Assembly: GCA_033782935.1 (NCBI GenBank)
Contig: JAWQEG010001429.1
Coordinates: forward strand, 453,501 to 517,500
Reading direction: 5' to 3'
From: Petrolisthes cinctipes
Taxonomy: Eukaryota; Arthropoda; Malacostraca; Decapoda; Porcellanidae
DNA: 64,000 nt
Part shown: piece after piece, positions 23,467 through 33,600 of the stretch
Layout of the letters: each line of letters opens with the position of its first letter
Numbering within the stretch: position 1 is the first letter of the stretch
The notes under the pieces: generated by a model
What the model saw: only the letters and a program-made list of their open reading frames with translations
Told to the model about the DNA's origin: nothing
Databases searched by the model: none
Made by a program: the position numbers and the translations under genes

Positions 23467-25330
23467 GAGGAGGGTTATGGGACGGTGAGAAGAGGGTAGT
23501 ATGGGGTCTTTGTTGGGTTTGGGGATCGTGGTGATGTTTCCGTGTTTCCAGACGTTGGGTATTGTGTTGTGTGAATAGCTGTAGTTTGCTATGTTAGTAA
23601 GTGCCTGGTGGTCCGAGGTGTTTAAGGTGAATGTTACTGATGTTGTCAGGACCACAGGCAGGTGAGTGTTTGAGGTTGTAGATGGTGTGGTTTGTTTGGT
23701 GATTTGTGAGTGGTGCCTAGTCTGAATCAGAGGGGAAACATCTTTTACATCTGATGACTCGTCGGTCTTCAGGGTGAGGGTGAAGGTGGCTGACGTGAGA
23801 AATGCTAGATGAGGGTGTTTGCTTGTTGTTTATTTGAGGGTATAGTGTCTGTTGTTGTGATGGCTGCATGTGATTGTGCAGTGTTGCTGTTGGACAGTGT
23901 GATGCTGTTTGGCGTTTTGTAAAGTTTGCTGGTATTTGTTTTGTGATCAAGTGTGTTGACAAACCTTTGCCAATTAAGTGTTTTCTGTTCTTTAATTTTG
24001 TTGTTTATTTGTGTGTTTATTACTTGTATTTGGTGTACAGTGTGATGTGTGAGTGGAGTTGGAGGCGAGTGTTTAAGTGTGCCTCGTTGTCTGATGAGGC
24101 CTTGAATTTCTGTGGTAAAGTTGGGATTGTGGTTTCTTCTGTTGCCTTCAGGGATGTGTTTGTTGTCTGCGATTTGTATAATTGTATTGAATATTTGTAC
24201 AGTAGTGTTGATGTTTGTGATGGGTGTACTGTTCAGTGTTTCAAAGTGATGTTCTGTATCGGCAGCGAAGATGTCCCAGTTGTCTTTATTGTAGTTGGTG
24301 TATGTGTGTCTGTAGCCAGTTGGGGCGATTCTTATTTTTGTGATGATTATGATTGGGAGATGGTCAGAAACAAGAGTGTTGACCACCCTCCATGATGTTC
24401 TGGGAGCTAGGTTGGGGGAGCAAAAATTGATGTCAGGTGATGATGGTTGGAAGAGGGCTTGTTGAAAGATGTGGGTGTGTTGGCAAGTGTTGTTTAGTGT
24501 GATGAGGTTGTCCGTTTGGGAGAGGATTTCAAGTCCTCTGTTTGTGTCTGGGTTGTTGACATACCAGGCCGATGTCTTGGCGTTGAAATCACCACCCAGG
24601 ATGTGGTTAGGTTGATTGGTGATTTGTTGGAGCTGGGGGGAAAAGTTATGGGGAACAGTTGGGCTGGTTTGAGTGGAGATGTATAGAATGGCTATTGTAG
24701 TGCTTGTTGTTTTGCCAGTGCGTACTTTGATGTCTTGAATTTCTGTGATGGTGTCGTGGTGGGGGAGAAAGCATTTGAGGTGCGCACTGGTTTCTGTATA
24801 GTTGATGGATTTGTGGACTAGAGTGATGAGTCCACCGCCATTGCCGTTGGCCCTGTCTTGTCTAATAGTGGTTGGGAAATGTAGGTGTTTTGTGAGTGTT
24901 ACATAATCTGGTTTCTTATAAGTTGGTAAGTATGTAGTATTGTATGATGAAGTGTGTGAGTTCTAGTTTTTTGGTGTTGATGCCATCGATGTTTACCTGA
25001 AGTATGTTTATGTTGTGGGTGAGGTGTGTGTTAGGTGCTGCTGTATTGGGGTTAAGGGGGAGCCTTTGGGGGGGATGGAGATGGAGATGGTGGTGGGGGT
25101 GTGGGTGATGGTGTTGGAAGTAAGGGTGGTGGGGGTGGGGGTGGGAGTGATGGTGTGGGTGATGGAGGTTTTGGTGTTGGTAGAGGTATGGGGTGTACAG
25201 AACAGGTATGTGTGTTTGTGTAGTGTTTTCTGGAGGCAAGTGTTGTACTTGTGAAATGGGTCCAGTTTTTGCAAGGGTTGCATTGAACTGAGCCCATTGT
25301 CTGTTTGTTGGGTTTTGGGCATGTTGGACT
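23467..25330 (-). mobile_element. Non-LTR retrotransposon (Jockey/CR1-type), 3'-truncated and frameshifted
   Basis: On the minus strand, from high to low coordinate: a Cys/His segment CPKPNKQ-MGSVQCNPCKNW (about 25320-25240), a Pro/Thr/His-rich linker, endonuclease pieces INILQVNIDGI (about 25018) and SDHLPIII (about 24368), a linker with LNWQRFVNTLDHKTNTSKLYK (about 24010-23950), and the start of RT, VWKHGNITTIPKPNKDP (about 23550-23500). The frame shifts several times. The rest of RT, the 3' UTR and tail are missing where the sequence meets the LTR at 23466. The coding strand is strongly A/C-rich, giving Thr, His, Asn and Pro excess. Confidence 0.75.
23805..24386 (-). pseudogene. LINE endonuclease C-terminal part and linker
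   Basis: A 193-codon open stretch beginning MVNTLVSDHLPIIIITKIRI. SDHLPI is the conserved final catalytic block (Asp-His) of APE-type endonucleases. The following region (IQGLIRQRG, LNWQRFVNTLDHKTNTSKLYK) is the usual spacer before the RT in Jockey/CR1-like elements. The N-terminal endonuclease half lies upstream in another frame (25018-24920). Confidence 0.65.
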
Positions 25331-25513
25331 TATGTGTTTGTTGGTGGGTCCTGAGTTGCCCTCAATGCTTTCGGCTAGAAGGAGAAGCCGAGAAATGACA
25401 GCCAGAGGATCATTTCTCGGTGGTGAAAAGATGTGTAATTGTATGTGTTGTGCGATGGGTGTGGTGATTACCCGTGTGACTGAAGTTGTTCCCAGGAATT
25501 CGCGCCTCCTTCT

Positions 25514-25953
25514 TAGGGGCTTTAAGTGTGGTTTTGTTGATATGGGTGGAATTAATTATTTTCGATTTTACTCTCATTCTCTCTCTTCCAGTGTCTTATC
25601 GTCGCCTCTCTTCTTCTCCACTCTACATTCTTGTATTACACTCTCCTTCCATTTATATTCCTGTTTCTCCCTAACACCATTTTCCCGTTCTTTTCTGCAC
25701 AATACAATACAGACACTTTTCTACAACACTCTCATTTTTACCTCTCGCCTACACCCGCCTCGTCTCCTCCACCGTCTATGCAACTCTCTCCCTCACTTCT
25801 TCCTCTTGTGGTATCCTCTTGGTGTTTTCTGCAGTCGAAATAAGGGCCTGAAACGTGCTGTCGATGTAGGTGTGATGCTCCAACTCTCTGTCACCATCCT
25901 CGTTCCTGGATCTTTAGGGGAATTAAGTTTAGAGAAAATTTTATCATGAACAA
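25514..25953. repeat. 440-bp dispersed repeat, copy 1
   Basis: Near-identical in sequence and orientation to 41342-41785, both ending at ...GAGAAAATTTTATCATGAACAA. It contains a pyrimidine-rich tract (CTCTCTCTTCC...) but no coding frame. Here it abuts the 5' side of the minus-strand LINE, so it may be that LINE's 5' UTR; the other copy has no LINE attached. The 3' end of the transporter gene begins 140 bp further on. Confidence 0.7.
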
Positions 25954-26095
25954 GTACAACCCGGATATGTTCAGAGCCAAGTTACCTATCTTATCTCCCA
26001 TTCTGAAACCACATATTGACAAACACTATATTCACAATATTTCCGGACGTTGTTTATCACACCCACTCGACCATCACACTCATTCCTCCATCAGC

Positions 26096-26269
26096 TTACC
26101 CAGCACAGGGGTTGTAACAGTAGCCTTGTCCCGTGAAGAAAGTCTCCCCGTCTTCGAGTGTGTCAGGCAAGATCTGATTGAGTGTCTCTGGCAACAACAC
26201 ACAGATAGAGCCACCCAGGATGGACACCAAACCCAGGATGGTGTAGGGCAGGTAGTGGCCAATCTTAGA
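26096..26269 (-). CDS. SLC22 last exon (TM12 and C-terminus)
   Basis: 57 codons and TAA. It encodes SKIGHYLPYTILGLVSILGG, LLPETLNQILPDTLEDGETF and a short tail ending NPCAG. The stop overlaps GGGTAAGC, a possible splice donor, so a longer C-terminus cannot be excluded. No AATAAA was found before the repeat at 25953. Confidence 0.88.
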   Translation of the reverse strand, partial: SKIGHYLPYTILGLVSILGGSICVLLPETLNQILPDTLEDGETFFTGQGYCYNPCAG

Positions 26270-27566
26270 CTTTGAAGAGATGGAATAGAGAATCATAAAA
26301 CATTAGAGAAATGTAGAGAGTAGCAGGTTGGACAAAAGAGAATACATTGCAGTAATAGGAAAACGCTTTAGTATATTATAATATAAATATTCGATTAAAT
26401 CAATTATATAGCGAAGTGGGACTTTTTGACTAGATATGTTCGCAAACAGTCAAGTGAAACAGATGAATCAGAATCTGTTATAGGAAATGGGATGCAATGG
26501 GATGACATGTAATTAATTAAACTGCAGTGCTTAGTTGTATGACCTCATAAAGATCTGTGTAAAGACTCTGAATCCAATAACATAAACAATAAAGCTTAAG
26601 AGGCACATAATAATACTCACCAGGTAGACAACGTAAGGTGATATAAAACCAGAAAGATTGCCCAGAGTGTGAATGAGCCCAGCACCGGTACCCCTGGCTA
26701 CCGTCGGCAGGACCTCTACTGGGTATTGTTGGCCTACATTGATGGACATTGTTATCAAGAAGCGGCCCGTCACTGCTAGAGCCATAATACTGGTTGTGTA
26801 CGCTGCGGGAAATAATGGTGGGGTGTTATGGTAAGAGGAACGGCCATGGTGAGAATTAGGTTAGGTTGAGTAAGGTTAGGTTAAGAGAGTGTATCTCATC
26901 CCTGTATGGCTTGTTCCACTGACTGTAAGTTGCCTCCTTTTGTAGATACATATTTTGTGCTTCTCTTGGCATTGGATAGTTAATTGATCTTATTGTTAGA
27001 GAAAGAGAGAGGGACCTTACCAAACTGTAATCATTTTATTTATATCTACCGTTCATTTATACCTATATTTTTATATATTTTTTCTTGCACCTAGTTCTTA
27101 TACTTTCGTCTGGTTTTTGCTTTGCACTGTGGATTACAGAACATTTTTCATTCATTAAACTGGCACCATACATTCCACCATTCCCATTCATTTCACACAT
27201 CCCTTCCTATGGCACTCTTCATTCCCAGTTTTTCATACATCTTCCACTGGACTTACTCTCAGGAATAGCAGCTATGACCAGGCAGGCCACCCCGCTGAGT
27301 ACTAGAGTGATGGAGGTAGTGTGACGTCTGCCAACCTTTTCCACCAGCACCATGGTCAAGAAGTCTGCTGGTAGTTCGACGAAGCCCACCAGGGTAAAGG
27401 ATACGAAAACATTGCTGCCAATGTGTTCTGAGTTCCTGACATGTCCATCATATGCCAGAATTATCACCAACCTGTAAGAAAAAAGACAGATGTGGGAAGG
27501 AGTAATTAGGGTCACACTTATATGAATACGTTTGGGTCAATGTGTAATGAGTTAAACTTGGTCTCG

Positions 27567-27650
<84 letters not shown>

Positions 27651-30600
27651 AACCAGTTAACTATTAAATGGTACAATCTCAACAATTTTGTACATCATTA
27701 GTACTTTTGAAGCTCCTTGTGGTAAACTTCGTTTGCAAATACTCCCTATTACATACCACATTACACAGAGGACGTGGAATCGGAGTCTAAGGACGGGTGT
27801 CTTGAGCAGGTCGAGAGCTGTGGCCTGAGTGTTCTTCGCATTCTTTTGTTTGTTTCCGAACTCCTGCACCAGTTGGGTAATGTGGGGAGATGAAAATAGA
27901 ACCTTAGGGATGTGCAAACCGATGGACAGGGGGACAGGGAAAGTAAGGGTAAAGGAAGAGGGCAATTTGATGTACAAAGTGAGGTATCATGAGAAGGTTA
28001 GTTGATGTATAGTTACGTTTTCAAATACGGACATTGAGTGAACACACTTTAATTACAGAGGAAAACACATAAACTTGCCTGATACTACTCGGCTGGTCAA
28101 GCAATGGCTTTCACATCACATAATCATCCTTTTCAGAATTATTCTATCTTGAATGAAATATCCAACATCAACCATAATTTTACCTAACCACGATAAAACC
28201 GGTACTTAAAATGAACCTCTGACCTCTAGTTCCCTGATGAGCTCAGGCGTGAGCGATTTCTTGTTCATGTGAGCTGCCCTAGTGATTATATCTACGGTTT
28301 CCTTTGACCTGCCTTTACTCAGCAACCACCGTGCTGACTCTGGCACCACCCTGGCAGGAGGCAAAGGGGAAATATACGAGAATCGTTAGAAAGTGTGTAA
28401 GGCTTGGGTTGTGAAGTGTTGGGGCTGCAGGGGAAGTGTGGGTACAGTACGGGACACTCAAGGTCATTTACATGTGTGTTGTTAGTTTTAACATATTTGT
28501 AAAATGTTATGATAAACACCAAGATTGCCATTTGTGACAGTCACTGGTGACTAAGACTCACCTTCTCTTACGGATATTCCTTAGCTTTTAGCTAAATTTA
28601 TCACCACAGCTTGTAGTGTGCAACTCTCTCCTTGTTGTCTAGTCGAACATAAACAAAGACGAGTTACTTTAGCCTCCAATAAACTCAAGAACTTTCTTTG
28701 TACACAGTCACTTATATTCTGTAAATTTCCCTAGCCAGAATATTCTGGGGTGATCATTGCCTTTACACCATAATTAGACTTACCTAATGTGAACTATGAA
28801 ATATAGTCTATCTGTTGGCTCAATATGAAACTTGTATCTAGAACAGAAATTAAAGAAAGCATGTCTTGGCTTAACTAGTGCTATTTAACACAAAGGACTG
28901 GTTTTTTTCTGTAACTTTTGCATCAGACTAACGACCTCACTCTACATATTAAAGCTTGTCTAACAGGGTCAGATGGAGATATTGGAAATTAAATACAAAG
29001 GACATCAAAGTAGCAGTTTCCACTCATTCATTTCACCCTGTAACATTCATAACATATAACATAGGCTATTCTCTTAAGTTCAGCAATAAATACTCACCAG
29101 GGGAAAGATAGAGAGATGAACTGCAATGCATGAATGACGATGGCAAAAGTAGACCAGTCGTGGAGGTAGAGGGCCAACCAGGGCATGGCACACAAACCCG
29201 CCGTCAGAAAGATCATGATAGGCACGTTGGCCATGATGGTACGGTATTCACTTGACACGTATTCCAACACTGGCCAGGGGAGAGCATAAATTATGGTATA
29301 AGGAGATATATCACGAAACATACAGACTATACAGTATATACAGGGTGTCCCTCGACTTTCCTTTCCCGCTTTGTCAAATGAAAGTAGATGTATTTATAAG
29401 ATAAAAAATAATCTATAAACATAAGTCTTCTGACGTATTCAGTGTTGCCATACACTAGGCTGTTATTTTTGGGTATTTCACGTTTTCTTTCTTATTACTT
29501 CCTCCACATCTCTGTCACATTACAGCATCATAGTTTTTATAACAATAACTTGATGAACTACAACAAATACATAATAACCTTTTAAATAAGAAAGAAAACG
29601 TGAAATACCCAAAAATAACAGCCTAGTGTATGGCAACACCGAGTACAACAGCCACCATTGCCTACCACCTCCCACCTTCCATTGTCCACGCATTTTTAAT
29701 TTCAACATAACTGCCAAACAACATCTCAGAAGACGTATATTTATGGAGTATTTTTATCTTAGAAATACATCTACTTTCATTTGACAAAGCAGGAAAGGAA
29801 ATTCGAGGGACACCCTGTATATATTTCTCACCTGGCAGAATAGAGTAACATGATTTTATGCATTCATAAGTAAACATTGATACTTGATCACATTTCGGCA
29901 TACTTGAGAAACAAATTCGTTACTGTTATGCCTTTCAAGCTACTGTATACTTATCTATAATGTCAGAGTGATCATAAACAGCTGTGATAATATGAAGTCA
30001 TGTATTGAGCTATGTTGTCATTTCTTTGATTTAGAAAAATGGTACCACATACATTCTTTGGCAGTATTTCTCTGCGTAAGTCAGATGCAGTAAAAGAAAG
30101 AATCGTCTTTTGTTTAAATAACCTAACGCGTTGATGTAGAACATCTCTCGTATACAGCAGGCTTCCTATCAGTTAGCTTTTATCATCTATTATACATTAT
30201 GCTTTTCACATATTTTCAAGATAGAATATATGCTTAATTAAGTTTATAGGAAGCTTCAAATGATATGGGTTGTGACTGGAATAAAGAAATGATCATTCTT
30301 TCTGGGACCTTGGTTTCTATAACATTATTTTTTTACTTAGGAGTCAACACTGGATATGAATTTCGTGAAACTTGTTAACGAGCCCAGACCATCAGCAGCC
30401 CACAAACACCCGTCAGGGTTTCAGTATTGGCACCCAGCCACAGAAAGATGGAAGGGTTACTTTGATCATGTAATCAATTTGATATGAAAAATGTTTAGAC
30501 AGTTACAATCTCTCTGCCATGACATCAAATAATAATAGAATCATAAGAATGATAAATGCATCAGTTGTATTAGCAGGGGAATGTTGCTGAACTGGCGACA

Positions 30601-33600
30601 AAGTTTCATAATTCATGTGCCACTTTTTAAAGGAGAAATTTATTCTTTGTTATTCAGATTATGAAATATATATTCTTTTATCAAGAGGAAAAATATTTGG
30701 GTCCGTATTTGTGTGGAATTCCTGGTATTGTTACAACCTCACTCAATAGCTCAGCCATACAAGTAAACTTCGGCCCAGTTTATTCACAGGTGTAAGGACA
30801 TAATCTTTAACTGTCTTCAAATTGTAGATTCCGAACTCGTTACAGTGTAGCTTGATTATGAATATTGATAAAGTAATTGAGTAGGAAGGTCTTGAAATAG
30901 CACCTAATAATTAATTAATCACAGTGTTAGTTTTGCTTAATCATTAGAATTGAAGTAAGCTAGGATTACCGTGGGAAAACCATAAGAAAAATCGCAGGAG
31001 AACAATCGAAGGAGATAAATGAAGACCGTTACGAGAACATATGAGTACAGTAACTCAATTTATTGCGATATTAGCTAGCTAGCTTTCAATTCGTGTGGAA
31101 GTGTATGCGTGTGGTAATTAATTTATTAATTGTTTAATAAATTTATTGTTGATGCTTGACTGAAATTGATAAATAGAGTAAAGTAATTGTAAATTGGTTG
31201 TTTTTGCACACCTTACAATTCTGTTATTACTATTATAGTGAATATATAATGAAAAGAATCCTACAAATATATCAATGTTGACGGAAGTTGGAATAAAAGA
31301 GGATAGATTAACCTCTGCTGACGATCGTTGAAGCCAACACAACGAGCGTCCAAAGAAGTCTGGGTAAGATAACAGTAAATTACCAGTATTAATAAATACA
31401 TCACTTAACAACATTCTTAATTTCCAGTCACATATTACTAGTGGCACACAGATACATATGAAGTTAGTTGCACAAGAAGTGGTAAAGGGTAAAATAACAG
31501 GTGCTGATGAATATAACGATACAGGAAGTAGTGTTTCTAGTGACTAAGTTAGTGACGAAGTTAGTAATACAGGTAGTAGTGGGGTTAGCGGCAGGACAGT
31601 CTACAGTCTACGGTAATTACCTGTGAAGTGATGGTGGGGTAGTAGAGGGAAAAGTCATATGTCCAGCCGTTGATGCAGGTTGTATTGGGCCATGTCGGGT
31701 CTGGTCCGCTCAGATTACCGCCAACCACCTGCAGGAAGAGTCACGTTAAGCACTGATACATAAACTTTAATATATATGCATTCCTTGTTTTGCTTTTATA
31801 ATAAGTACAGCTTGCCAAGAAATGCATAGAAATGTACAAAACATTATTCTTGAACAATTATTGTTATCATTATTATCATTTTGTCATTATTGTGAAAAAT
31901 CAAGAGAGAAGGAGAGTAGTATAAAGTGTTCTTGACAAGGATTATGAGGGTAAAAGAAGACGGGATAAACCTTTAGAAAATAGTACAATATGTCGAGTGA
32001 TTAAAAAGGTGAACAGAAGGATTTGTGTGATTCTCTATGTTTACTGAATATTAGATCTGATCACAGAGCTATACACATAGAGCGATCGACCCTGTGTTAT
32101 GAGATAGGGGAGGAGTGTCGCCAGCCAGCCTGCTCGGTGGCCATCTTGGAATGCCCTTTGGCGCGTTCTTTGAACTCCCGTACGTACTTGTATAGTATGT
32201 TTCTATCCACAGTTATTGACATTTCCCTGATTTGTAAAGCATTGTATCTTGTTATCTAATTATGCAGGTTTTGTTAAATCAATTAATAAGGCTGAGATAA
32301 TGTCCATACGGAAAATTATGCAAAGAAATTAAACTTAAACTGGTTTATTAAACAAGACAAATATATATAACTGTAATCTGTCTCCCTCTCCCTCCACTTA
32401 CCTTACATACATACATACATATTACTCTAGTGTGACATACATACATATTACTCTAGTGTGATATACATACATACATACATATTACTCTAGTGTGACATAC
32501 ATACATACATATTACTCTAGTGTGACATACATACATATTATTCTAGTGTGACATATATACATACATATTATTCTAGTGTGACATACATACATACATATTA
32601 CTCTAGTGAGACATACATACATATTACTCTAGTGTGACATACATACCTACATACATATTACTCTAGTGTGACATACATACATATTCTAGTGTGACATATA
32701 TACATACATAGGCTATTATTCTAGTGTGACATACATATATACATACATATTATTCTAGTGTGACATACATATATACATACATAATATTCTAGTGTGACAT
32801 ATATACATACATACATATTACTCTAGTGACATACATACATACACACATATTCTAGTGTGACATGAATACATACACACATATTACTCTAGTGTGACATACA
32901 TACATACATACTGAACAATGTGAACATAAAATACTTATCATAATAGAGATTAAGTACGGTGTATATATATATTATAAGAAGGTGACTGTGGATGAATGCC
33001 AAAGATAGTTTTGTTTATCTAACTCATTTCACCTTTTAACCGAAATGTATTTATATTTAATCAGCCATTCACTGATATATCGTTAAAGAAATACTTATTC
33101 ATATATTGTGAGTCACTATAATGTAGTTAATATACCATATCATCAATGAAAGACCGAATAAATGAAATAATATCTTACCCTGGCATAAGCTACCAGCCTG
33201 CCAGCAGCATGCTGGCGGGTTGAGGGGAAGGGCAACATATCATGGCCGCCAACCCACTTTCGGTGGTGACACGCCAGGGGGCGTGTTGCGCCGCTCTATG
33301 TGTATAGCTTTGTGGATCTGACAGTCCAGGTGTAACTAACTCGTTCATGGAACACCTCCGTTCTACAAAGCTAGGGACTTTTGTTGTGATTACAAATACT
33401 TGCACTGGGGCCGAGAATTTCGTGTGCTTCAGAGGTGGAGTGAATGTGAGTGTTACCCATTTTACTTAGTATTTATATATAGTACTAATTTTTATAACGT
33501 GTAAGTCTGTGGCTTGGTAAAGTGAAATAGTGACTATGGCCAGGGACACATGGGCACTTTGTGGTCGCCACGCCAGGCCCACATGCAGTAGCAGGGACGG

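Noticed and set aside
32404..32910. CRISPR-like array
   Set aside because: Units are contiguous and spacers are variable CATA tetramers, not unique sequences; the window is eukaryotic.
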